From contig CAWUKE010000105.1 of assembly GCA_963922935.1 (NCBI GenBank), positions 1 through 7,680 of the forward strand: DNA of 7,680 nt, given 5' to 3'. Within the stretch, counting starts at the first letter, position 1. Every line of letters starts with the position of its first letter. The position numbers were made by a program, and so were the translations under genes. Source of the stretch: Litorimonas sp963922935 (lineage in GTDB: Bacteria; Pseudomonadota; Alphaproteobacteria; Caulobacterales; Maricaulaceae). Below the pieces are notes generated by a model. The model was given only the letters and a program-made list of their open reading frames with translations, did not search any database and was not told the DNA's origin. Shown one piece after another: positions 1 to 6,454 of this stretch.

Positions 1-237
1 GATTATCCTGACCTGAAAGCCAATGAAAATTTCCTCGACCTGCAAAACGAGCTGTCTGAGACAGAAGATAAAATCGAATTTGCCCGCCGCTTTTACAATG
101 GCGCGGTCCGGGAAATGAATATCGCTGTGAAGACGATCCCCTATAATTTTGTCGCCGGACCCTTCGGCTTTCGAGAATGGGCGTATTTTGAAGCCGATGA
201 GAGCGCCATCAACGCGCCAGACGTGGACTTTAACTAA
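1..237 (+). CDS. lemA: LemA family protein, 3' end only (partial)
   Basis: Reading frame 1 is open from the first base and ends in TAA at 235-237, giving the last 78 residues of a LemA-family protein; the start lies upstream of the window. The recognisable LemA pattern is YPDLKANENFLDLQNELSETE, then E-x-ARRFYN, then a late Asn-Phe-x-Ala-x-Pro-Phe-Gly-Phe stretch followed by YFEAD-type residues. LemA proteins usually have about 185-200 residues: one N-terminal membrane anchor followed by an antiparallel helical bundle. This fragment would be the C-terminal helices of that bundle. The molecular function of bacterial LemA is not established. It commonly sits beside TPM-domain or DUF2207 genes, and here its stop codon overlaps the DUF2207 start (TAATG), so translational coupling is likely. 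I am confident of the family; the N-terminal anchor cannot be checked. Confidence 0.93.
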   Translation, partial: DYPDLKANENFLDLQNELSETEDKIEFARRFYNGAVREMNIAVKTIPYNFVAGPFGFREWAYFEADESAINAPDVDFN

Positions 238-1949
238 TGCGCGTTTTTCTCGGTCTCTGCCTGTCCCTTCTCTGGGCTGTTGCGGCGTTTGCCCAGGAAC
301 GCATCACGAATTTTGACGTCGATATTCAGGTCGAAACCTCCGGCGACATTGTCATCACAGAGACCTTAGGCGTCATCAGCGAAGGCCAGGCTATTCGGCG
401 GGGTATTTTCCGTGAACTCCCAGCCAACTACACCTTTATGGGCGTGAAGCAGATCTATGATTACGACCTGCTGTCGGTCACACGGAACGGGCAGAATGAA
501 CCGTTTTCGATTTCCTTCAATGGGAATGCAGAAACCTGGCGGATTGGACAACGAAACGTCTTCCTCGATCCAGGCCTGCACACTTACGAAATCCGATACC
601 GCGTGCCAGGTGCGGTCCGCCGCCATAATGACAAGGACGAAGTCTATTGGAACGCCACAGGCAATTATTGGCAATTCCCCATTGAGCGCGCGAGTAGTAC
701 CGTCACCTTCCCACTTGGAGCGGACATATTTGAAACCGCGGCCTATACGGGTGGTTTTCGACAAAGTGGATCTGACTACACTGCTGAAACGGCGGGTAAT
801 CAAGTCAACTTTCAAGCCACACGCACGCTTCGTCCAGGCGAAGGGCTGACCGTCGCTGCCAGCATTCAAAAAGGCATTGTCGACCCTTTATCAGACGCGC
901 GACTGCGGGAGCTTTGGTGGATCCGGAACGGCGGCATGATCATTCTGGCCGTCGGCGGCCTTCTGATCTTTGCTTACTATTTCGTGGCGTGGTCTTTAAT
1001 CGGTCGTGATCCGCCCAAGCCGCCCGTCTTTGCGCGCTACGAACCGCCGACCGGATATTCTGCGGCGGCGACACACGCCATCTATCACCGCGGACTGAAG
1101 GATAAGGACTGGCTCACGGCCATGTTAATGCAGCTCTCAACTGACGATTTCATCGATATTGAGGCAGAAAAGAAAACGACCACAATTACGCAAATAGAGT
1201 TCCCACGTCAGTGTAAAGACGGAGCCAAGTTGCTTGAATACTTAGGCCTGTCCACGGGACGATCCGTTGTGATGGACGGAAAAACCGATAGCAAACTGTT
1301 CAAAGGGGTCTACAAGTTCGGGTCTCACCTCATGAAGCAATATGGGCGCGATTATTACCGCTCTAATCTCGGCTGGTCTTTCCTCGGCATCGGGGCCACC
1401 ATCGCGCTGCTCATTTTCCTCTTTAACGCGGACGTTGCCCGAGGCCCTATCGTTGTTGGGATGATTATCGCCCTCGCCTTGATGAGCGCTCTCTTCCTCT
1501 GGCTGCTGCCCGCCCCGACCGGGAAAGGAAACACGATCAGAGCTGAAATTGAAGGGTTCCGGCTCTATCTCAAGACGGCGGAAAAAGACCGGATCAATAC
1601 AGCCAATCCGCTGGGTGATGAACCCCCTCTTATGAGCGTGGAACTCTATGAACGGTTCCTGCCTTATGCAGTCGCTTTAGGCGTGGAAAAGCCTTGGACC
1701 GACTATTTTGAAACGGTTCTACCAAAAGAGGCGAAAGAGTACCAACCGAGCTATGCGCGCGGTTCCCGGATTACGTCAGGGCGAAATCCGATCGATTTCA
1801 ACAAGTCTCTTTCCAAAGCGCTCACGGCGGGCGTCGCAGCAGCGGCTCCCGTTTCACAATCGTCGAGTTCTGGTGGCTTTTCCTCCGGCTCCAGTGGGGG
1901 CGGCTTTTCCGGCGGCGGCGGTGGCGGCGGCGGCGGTGGCGGCTGGTAG
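237..1949 (+). CDS. DUF2207 domain-containing membrane protein with Gly-rich C-terminus
   Basis: This 570-residue protein starts with a Sec-type signal peptide (hydrophobic residues 3-18, probable cleavage after AFA at 17-19). An extracytoplasmic beta-rich region follows (about 20-230), opening with the ITNFDVDIQV and RGIFRELP motifs typical of DUF2207. One transmembrane segment lies at about 233-255. It is followed by the GRDPPKPP...YEPPTGYS linker and a cytoplasmic domain, then two more membrane segments at about 378-397 and 402-424. A conserved region follows (EIEGFRLYLKTAEKDR at 437-452, YERFLPYAVALGV at 471-483). The protein ends in Ser/Gly repeats and eleven consecutive Gly before a final Trp. 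The start is fixed by the signal peptide and by the one-base overlap with the LemA stop; only a weak GGA precedes it, which suggests coupled translation. Function is unknown. Family length and domain order look normal, with no sign of a break. Confidence 0.93.
   Translation: MRVFLGLCLSLLWAVAAFAQERITNFDVDIQVETSGDIVITETLGVISEGQAIRRGIFRELPANYTFMGVKQIYDYDLLSVTRNGQNEPFSISFNGNAETWRIGQRNVFLDPGLHTYEIRYRVPGAVRRHNDKDEVYWNATGNYWQFPIERASSTVTFPLGADIFETAAYTGGFRQSGSDYTAETAGNQVNFQATRTLRPGEGLTVAASIQKGIVDPLSDARLRELWWIRNGGMIILAVGGLLIFAYYFVAWSLIGRDPPKPPVFARYEPPTGYSAAATHAIYHRGLKDKDWLTAMLMQLSTDDFIDIEAEKKTTTITQIEFPRQCKDGAKLLEYLGLSTGRSVVMDGKTDSKLFKGVYKFGSHLMKQYGRDYYRSNLGWSFLGIGATIALLIFLFNADVARGPIVVGMIIALALMSALFLWLLPAPTGKGNTIRAEIEGFRLYLKTAEKDRINTANPLGDEPPLMSVELYERFLPYAVALGVEKPWTDYFETVLPKEAKEYQPSYARGSRITSGRNPIDFNKSLSKALTAGVAAAAPVSQSSSSGGFSSGSSGGGFSGGGGGGGGGGGW
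1911..1940 (+). repeat. Two perfect 15-bp tandem units encoding Gly5
   Basis: The unit GGCGGCGGCGGTGGC occurs at 1911-1925 and again without a gap at 1926-1940. One more GGC and the Trp and stop codons of the DUF2207 gene follow. Each unit encodes five glycines, so a gain or loss of one unit stays in frame. The identical placement of the single GGT codon in both copies suggests a recent duplication or slippage rather than independent codon choice. Confidence 0.9.
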
Positions 1950-1966
1950 CCCGACCCAGAACTAAC

Positions 1967-1973
1967 AGGGGGA
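1967..1973 (+). promoter_or_regulatory. Ribosome binding site of the DUF917 lipoprotein gene
   Basis: AGGGGGA ends four bases before the ATG at 1978. It is a strong Shine-Dalgarno match, and it fixes the start that creates the intact twin-arginine/lipobox signal peptide. It lies in the 28-base gap after the DUF2207 stop, where I see no terminator hairpin. Confidence 0.75.
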
Positions 1974-1977
1974 AATC

Positions 1978-3204
1978 ATGGATATTCCAAGACGACACAT
2001 GCTGGCTGGACTAGCCTTAGGGGTTGGCGCGCTGAGCGCGTGTCAGAACCAGACCACGACCAGCGCGCAAGACACAAATGAGACCGAACCGAGAGCAACC
2101 CCGCCGCAAGGCCGACAGCTTTCCGAGACTGACCTTGAAGACGCCCTCGTCGGGTCGAGCTATCTGGGAACGGGCGGCGGTGGAAGCCTATCTGAAGCAA
2201 GAGAGATTATCGCCAAAGACCTCGCCGATGGTTTGACCTTTCGGATGATCAGCGTTGCTTCTTTGCCGGATGCGGCGCGCGTCGCCTGCCCCTACGGTTT
2301 GGGCAGTATCGCGCCGGGAAGCGAGGTCGAAGATCCCGCTGTACCTTTTCCCGTCCAGAACGCGTTTGAACTTTTGCAAGACTATGTCGGCCAGCCCTTC
2401 GCCGCCGTCATTATGGGGGAGATCGGACCGGGCAGCCTTGCCGATGGTTTATCTGTCGCCGCGCGATTAGGTGTCCCCGCCCTGGATGCTGATACAGTGG
2501 GACGTGCTGTGCCCGAAATTAATCAGCATTCCGTCAAAGTGTCCGGCACACCCCTCACCCCGGTGGCTTGTGTCACGCAACAGGGTGATGAGATTATCTT
2601 GCGAGATGTTCTGGACCCGAAACGCCCTGAAGCCGTCTTGCGGTCGATTGCGGCAACGAGCGGCGTGGTCGGCGTTGTCGATAGTCCGATCACGGGCGCA
2701 ACAGCGAAAAAACCTGGTGTGCTTGTCCAAAACAGCCTCAGCCTTGCCATGGCGATTGGCCGGGCCGTGCGCGAAGCCAAAGCGGCCGGAGAAGACGCGA
2801 TCGAGGCCGCGCGGATCGCGGGCGATGGCTATCTCCTCTTCAAAGGGACCGTGGCGCAATCCGAATGGGCCGATGACGGCGGGTTCTTGGAAGGCACTGT
2901 TGACCTGGTAGGCACAGGAAACTTTTCCGGCCAGAGCTTCCAGACCCGCTATAAGAATGAGCATCTGATTGCGCGCCGCAACGGAGAAGTCGTCGCCACC
3001 GCGCCGGACCTGATCCAGATCGTTGACGACGCCCGCGCGGAAGGTATCGACAATCCTGATTTCACAGTTGGCCAAGTCGTCACCGTCCTCGGCTTCCGGT
3101 CTGACCCACTCTGGCGGACAGAGGCCGGCCTCGCCGTCTTCGGCCCGCGCTATTTCGGCTATGATGTGGATTATGTGCCGATAGAGGCGCGGTTGGGGGA
3201 CTAA
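1978..3204 (+). CDS. Exported DUF917 (S-methyl-thiohydantoin desulfurase-like) lipoprotein
   Basis: The protein has 408 residues. Residues 1-22 read as an export signal: Arg5-Arg6 followed by HMLAG (a twin-arginine-like motif), a hydrophobic stretch, and a lipobox Leu-Ser-Ala-Cys with Cys22 as the lipidation site. The +2 residue is Gln, which does not favour inner-membrane retention. A polar, Thr/Gln/Glu-rich linker (23-48) leads into a complete DUF917 domain. This shows the glycine-rich GTGGGG motif (64-69), MGEIGPGSLADGL (146-158), PALDADTVGRAVPEI (167-181), a C-terminal APDLIQIVDD (342-351) and GFRSDPLWR near the end. The family includes S-methyl-thiohydantoin desulfurase and is often found with hydantoinase/oxoprolinase genes, none of which is visible here. 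Known members are generally cytoplasmic, so the export signal is unusual. It follows DUF2207 by 28 bases and probably shares its transcript. The substrate is unknown. Confidence 0.88.
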   Translation: MDIPRRHMLAGLALGVGALSACQNQTTTSAQDTNETEPRATPPQGRQLSETDLEDALVGSSYLGTGGGGSLSEAREIIAKDLADGLTFRMISVASLPDAARVACPYGLGSIAPGSEVEDPAVPFPVQNAFELLQDYVGQPFAAVIMGEIGPGSLADGLSVAARLGVPALDADTVGRAVPEINQHSVKVSGTPLTPVACVTQQGDEIILRDVLDPKRPEAVLRSIAATSGVVGVVDSPITGATAKKPGVLVQNSLSLAMAIGRAVREAKAAGEDAIEAARIAGDGYLLFKGTVAQSEWADDGGFLEGTVDLVGTGNFSGQSFQTRYKNEHLIARRNGEVVATAPDLIQIVDDARAEGIDNPDFTVGQVVTVLGFRSDPLWRTEAGLAVFGPRYFGYDVDYVPIEARLGD

Positions 3205-3614
3205 TCCCGCAACCCTTCCAATGTCCGCCGCGCCGCGATCCAGTCAGGATCAATTTTCAGCCGGGTCGCGATCTTGTCAGTCGGACGCAGGATACGCCAA
3301 AACGGCGCGACGTCTTCGGCTGACTGGCCCGCTTCCAATTGTTCAATCGCTGCGTCCGCGCTCATTCGCACAAAAATCGCTGTGCTTACGGGACAACTCG
3401 CGTCACATTTATGGCGGCGGGCGAGTTCATTGCGCATACCAGGTACCGTCCGGTGCTGGCCTTCCGGGATGGCGCGGATATAGGCATCGACGATCATCGG
3501 TGTGGCGACGAACATCATCTGTCCAGCCTTGATCCCGGCGAAGTCAGACTCAAGCCTGACCTTCTTTTCTGTCTTCTTGCGGCATATTTTTTCTGTCGCG
3601 CTTAAAGCCATCAT
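3201..3614 (-). CDS. MGMT-like (alkyltransferase-fold) protein lacking the PCHR cysteine motif
   Basis: This small protein has 137 residues (136 if the second ATG is used). From about residue 36 it follows the layout of the 6-O-methylguanine-DNA methyltransferase DNA-binding domain family: a helix ending in AIPEGQ (48-53), the recognition-helix region VPGMRNELARRH (57-68), CPVSTAIFVRM (74-84), then PFWR (104-107) at the place of the catalytic PCHR, and RRTLEG (129-134) near the end. The acceptor Cys is Phe and the following His is Trp, so classical alkyl transfer is not expected. Alkyltransferase-like proteins such as Atl1 also lack this Cys, but they keep the His. The basic N-terminus (Lys/Arg-rich, 9-20) is less conserved. 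The gene lies 97 bases after the mscS-family gene on the same strand, and its stop overlaps the stop of the convergent DUF917 gene. I infer nucleic-acid binding only from the fold; the true role is unknown. Confidence 0.8.
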   Translation of the reverse strand: MMALSATEKICRKKTEKKVRLESDFAGIKAGQMMFVATPMIVDAYIRAIPEGQHRTVPGMRNELARRHKCDASCPVSTAIFVRMSADAAIEQLEAGQSAEDVAPFWRILRPTDKIATRLKIDPDWIAARRTLEGLRD

Positions 3615-3618
3615 CGCA

Positions 3619-3624
3619 TCCTCT
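3619..3624 (-). promoter_or_regulatory. Ribosome binding site of the MGMT-like gene
   Basis: On the minus strand AGAGGA stands four bases before the first of two adjacent ATG codons (3614) and seven before the second (3611). The spacing favours the second ATG, which would remove one Met from the 137-residue product. Either start gives essentially the same protein. Confidence 0.6.
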
Positions 3625-3711
3625 TTGTTTCGGACGAATTAGACCAAGCGTAGCGGCGCTCAAACACCCCAAAATAACGCCATTAAGTTCATGGGGTTAG
3701 CGACAATCGCC

Positions 3712-5088
3712 CTAGGATTTCGTTTTGGCTTTCGTCGCTTTCGAGGCTGGCTTCCGCTTAGGGGCCGCTTTTCTAGGCGGTGTCGGCAAATTCCCAACGG
3801 GGACCTGATGGATCACGCGCTGCGGTAAGGGCATGGAAATCCCGGCTTCACGAAGCGCGCGCCAGATGGCAAAGTTGAGATCAGACGTGAATTTATTCGG
3901 CCCGTCATCAATCCCTTCGCACCAAAACTCGACAGCGAAATTGATCCCACTTTCCCCAAATTCACGCAGCTCTAAGTCAGGTTCTTCCGGTTCTTGCAGG
4001 ACGGAAGGATGAGCGCTGACGGCCGGGATGACGATATCCTCTAACCGATCAATATCCGTTTCATAGCCCACACTAAAATAGACCTCGTAGCGCTGACGCG
4101 GGTCTTTATGCGTCCAGTTTTCATAGGCGTTTTCGATAAAGACGGTGTTCGGCACCATAATGTCTTTACCGTCGGTCGTCTCAACCGTTGTGGAACGCAT
4201 ATTGATCGCTTCGACAAAGCCTTCCCGGCCATCATCGAGGCTTACAAAATCCCCAACGCGGACGGATCGATCGAGCAGAATGATCAAACCTGAGACAAAG
4301 TTTGCCGCGACGGGCTGCAGCCCTAAACCAATCCCTAAGCCGACGGCGCCGAAAGCAACGGCTAGACCCCCCAACGGAATTTTCGCAGCTTCGAAAGCGA
4401 GGACAATGACCAGCCCAAAAATGATAACTTGGAAGATTTTAGCGAGAATTTCTCTCAGCCCAACATCCAAGCTTTCCTGGGCGCGGATTGCACTTTGACC
4501 GCGCTGATTACCAAGATTGCCCAGCCAGAAAAACAGGCCGCCAAAGATAATCAGATTGATGACAGATAAGGCAGACACGCCCTCTTCGCCCATAGGTAGG
4601 ATCGTGAAATCCCCTAAGTAGGCTGTCAGATCATCAAAATAGCCCAGGACAATAATCAGGGCGAGCGGCACCAAAACCCAAATCGCCACCTTTTGATAAA
4701 GCGGATCGGCGACAAAGGTTTTGATCGCCCTATAGACGAGAAAGACCGTGGCGAGGCTTTGGGCGATTTTAACCAGCCAGTTTTCCCCTAGCGAAGACAC
4801 CCCCGCTAGAACGGACGCAAAGACGGCCAGCAAACCCACCAAGAGGACCGCGCGCAAAAATGCGCTCGCGCGGAAAACAATATCTCTGACTTTGTAAAGA
4901 GACGCGTCTTCTGCCGGCGCTTCACGGAAAAAGGGGATGGCCGCCTTCAACCGTTTCGCGATCATTGGCGCAATAAAAATGGCAATCGCAATCGCGCCAA
5001 CTTGCGCCAGAAACGCCGGGCTTTGCAGCCAGACCAAAAGTTGCGCCAGAAACTCTTCGCCGCGCGTCTGTAGCTCCGTCAGGTCCAT
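3712..5088 (-). CDS. MscS-family mechanosensitive ion channel
   Basis: This 458-residue inner-membrane channel has about six or seven predicted membrane segments (near 26-45, 76-96, 108-125, 132-150, 172-191, 213-232 and the pore helix 238-257). The pore helix is the Gly/Ala-rich AFGAVGLGIGLGLQP typical of MscS TM3. It is followed by the hallmark ANFVSGLIILLDRSVRVGDFV (262-282), the beta domain with the NMRSTTVETTDGKDIMVPN motif (296-314), and the alpha/beta C-terminal domain ending around 428 (PQRVIHQ). It is longer than E. coli MscS (286 residues) because of extra N-terminal membrane helices, as in many MscS relatives. The family opens under membrane tension to release osmolytes on hypo-osmotic shock. 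The end (438-458) is a Pro/Ala/Lys-rich basic tail. The start at 5088 has a purine run (AGAGAGA) eight bases upstream. It follows the aminotransferase by 34 bases and is probably cotranscribed. Confidence 0.95.
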   Translation of the reverse strand: MDLTELQTRGEEFLAQLLVWLQSPAFLAQVGAIAIAIFIAPMIAKRLKAAIPFFREAPAEDASLYKVRDIVFRASAFLRAVLLVGLLAVFASVLAGVSSLGENWLVKIAQSLATVFLVYRAIKTFVADPLYQKVAIWVLVPLALIIVLGYFDDLTAYLGDFTILPMGEEGVSALSVINLIIFGGLFFWLGNLGNQRGQSAIRAQESLDVGLREILAKIFQVIIFGLVIVLAFEAAKIPLGGLAVAFGAVGLGIGLGLQPVAANFVSGLIILLDRSVRVGDFVSLDDGREGFVEAINMRSTTVETTDGKDIMVPNTVFIENAYENWTHKDPRQRYEVYFSVGYETDIDRLEDIVIPAVSAHPSVLQEPEEPDLELREFGESGINFAVEFWCEGIDDGPNKFTSDLNFAIWRALREAGISMPLPQRVIHQVPVGNLPTPPRKAAPKRKPASKATKAKTKS

Positions 5089-5122
5089 CTTTGCAGTCTC
5101 TCTCTAGCGGCGTAGGTCTGGA

Positions 5123-6310
5123 TTAGCTCAACACATTCAGCAGGGCTTCGGCGAGCGTCGGGATAGAACTCGCATTCGCTCCAGCCACATTCATGCGCCC
5201 ACTATCGGTCATATAGACCGCATGCTCATCACGCAGTCGCTTCGCCTGATCGGCTGTAATGGGCAGCGTGCTGAACATGCCGTTCTGGTTCATCACCGCG
5301 CGGGCAATATGCTGACCGCCTTGCACGTCGAGCGCTTCTGAGAGCAGTCTTCGCAATCCCAGCATGCGCGTGCGCATTTCATCGAGTTCGTCCATCCAGA
5401 GGCGACGTAGATCACCATTGCTGAGAATACGCTCAACAATCTGGGCCCCATGATCAGGTGGCATTGAAATCAATGTACGTTGAATAGAACCCAGCTGCGT
5501 CTGGGCGACTTTCGCCGTTTCAGGTTTGGCGCAAAGCACGCCCAACACACCGACACGTTCTTTATACAGACCGAAATTCTTGGAACAGCTGACCGAGACA
5601 ATGGCTTGCGGAACTTTCGCAAAAACCTGTCGCAGGCCATAAGTGTCAGGCTCCAAACCATGACCGAGTCCCGCATAAGCCAGGTCAATGAAGGGCAGAA
5701 GTCCGCCGTCTAGTAAAACCGGGATCAATTCATCCCATTGCGAGGGCGAAAGATCTGCGCCTGTCGGATTGTGGCAACATCCGTGCAGAACGATTGCATC
5801 GCCAGGTTTCGTCTTGGTCTTGAGATGATTGACCATGGCGTCAAAATCGACGCCCAAAGTCTCGCGATCATAATAAGGGTATTTATCCATCTTTAGCCCT
5901 GTCGAGCTGATCAATGGAATATGGTTGGCCCATGTCGGTGTTGAGACCCAAACTGTCGCTTCGGGAGCCGCCCGGCGGATGAGCTCTGCGCCCAAACGCA
6001 AAGCCCCGGACCCGCCCGCGGCCTGACTGGCCGCAAGACGATCCGCAGCATAGGCTTCGCCCAACATGAGCTCTAACATGAGCTGATTAAAGCCTGCGCG
6101 CCCGGTTGTTCCGACGTAGGTCTTCGTCATTTCCTCGCCAAGAATGATCTCTTCGGCTGTCTTGACCGCGCGCATGACCGGGACCGCGCCGCTCGCGTCT
6201 TTATAAACGCCGACACCCAAATCGACCTTATGGGGTCGCTCATCGGCCTTGGCCTGTTGCATTAAGGCGATAATGCCGTCGGGGGGAAGTGGGCGTAAAT
6301 AATCAAACAT
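5123..6310 (-). CDS. Aromatic/aspartate aminotransferase (class I, PLP-dependent)
   Basis: With the ATG at 6310 the protein has 395 residues, the normal family length, and begins MFDYLRPLPPDGI as homologues do. It is a cytoplasmic fold-type I aminotransferase of the TyrB/AspC (subgroup Ialpha) type that moves amino groups between aspartate or aromatic amino acids and 2-oxo acids. All expected residues are visible: a phosphate-binding GSG (100-102), Trp127, HNPTG (180-184, Asn181), Asp209 and Tyr212 (IDLAYAG), Ser-Cys-Ser-Lys with the PLP lysine Lys244, Arg252 (YKERVG), Arg278 at the place of AspAT Arg292 (six residues before PPDHGA), and Arg372 for the alpha-carboxylate. Keeping the Arg292 equivalent allows dicarboxylic substrates, but aromatic aminotransferases keep it too, so specificity cannot be read. 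The frame stays open upstream to a TTG at 6394, but the extra 28 residues do not look like the family. It is the first gene of a likely minus-strand operon with mscS. Confidence 0.94.
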   Translation of the reverse strand: MFDYLRPLPPDGIIALMQQAKADERPHKVDLGVGVYKDASGAVPVMRAVKTAEEIILGEEMTKTYVGTTGRAGFNQLMLELMLGEAYAADRLAASQAAGGSGALRLGAELIRRAAPEATVWVSTPTWANHIPLISSTGLKMDKYPYYDRETLGVDFDAMVNHLKTKTKPGDAIVLHGCCHNPTGADLSPSQWDELIPVLLDGGLLPFIDLAYAGLGHGLEPDTYGLRQVFAKVPQAIVSVSCSKNFGLYKERVGVLGVLCAKPETAKVAQTQLGSIQRTLISMPPDHGAQIVERILSNGDLRRLWMDELDEMRTRMLGLRRLLSEALDVQGGQHIARAVMNQNGMFSTLPITADQAKRLRDEHAVYMTDSGRMNVAGANASSIPTLAEALLNVLS

Positions 6311-6454
6311 AAAGCGCCCATAGCGTGAGCTTTCGCAGCTGGGAACGCCCAAATGCGAGGTTTTCCCCTTGGCGGACGCAAATCCCTGTTGCAAACGGAC
6401 TGAAATTTAGAAGCGACGCAATCTATCTTGAGAAGGCGTTACGAAGGGGAAAGC
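6311..6454 (+). promoter_or_regulatory. Divergent intergenic region with 9-bp inverted repeat
   Basis: These 144 bases separate the minus-strand aminotransferase from the plus-strand symporter, so promoters for both directions should lie here. I find no convincing -35/-10 pair on either strand. A perfect 9-base inverted repeat is present: TTTCCCCTT at 6362-6370 and AAGGGGAAA at 6444-6452, the latter being the symporter's ribosome binding site. A 7-base direct repeat GACGCAA also occurs at 6375-6381 and 6415-6421, 40 bases apart. Whether either is a regulatory site is not known. Confidence 0.45.
6444..6452 (+). promoter_or_regulatory. Ribosome binding site of the symporter gene
   Basis: AAGGGGAAA ends two bases before the ATG at 6455, with the AGGGGA core five to six bases away. 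This is a strong Shine-Dalgarno sequence and supports that start. It is fully complementary to 6362-6370. Confidence 0.75.

Noticed and set aside
366..869. Overlapping open frames on both strands inside the DUF2207 gene.
   Set aside because: They have no recognisable motifs, and the DUF2207 frame in the same stretch is convincing.
2467..3075. A 202-codon minus-strand open frame opposite the DUF917 gene.
   Set aside because: It lies wholly antisense to a gene with clear family motifs, resembles no protein I know, and reflects GC-biased codon use on the opposite strand.
3636..3663. Possible promoter for the MGMT-like gene: TTGAGC, 16 bases, TAATTC on the minus strand.
   Set aside because: The -35 matches four of six bases, but the -10 is poor (two of six), so it is no better than chance.
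3666..3697. Inverted repeat ACCCC...GGGGT after the MscS-family gene as a terminator.
   Set aside because: The stem is only five base pairs with a 22-base loop and no T-run on the transcribed side.
6063..6084. A 10-base direct repeat (AACATGAGCT) with 12-base period in the aminotransferase gene.
   Set aside because: It simply encodes the LMLELMLG helix, is short, and has only two copies.
6389..6429. TTGCAA and TATCTT as promoter elements for the symporter.
   Set aside because: They are about 29 bases apart, far from the 16-18 needed, and no other pairing fits.
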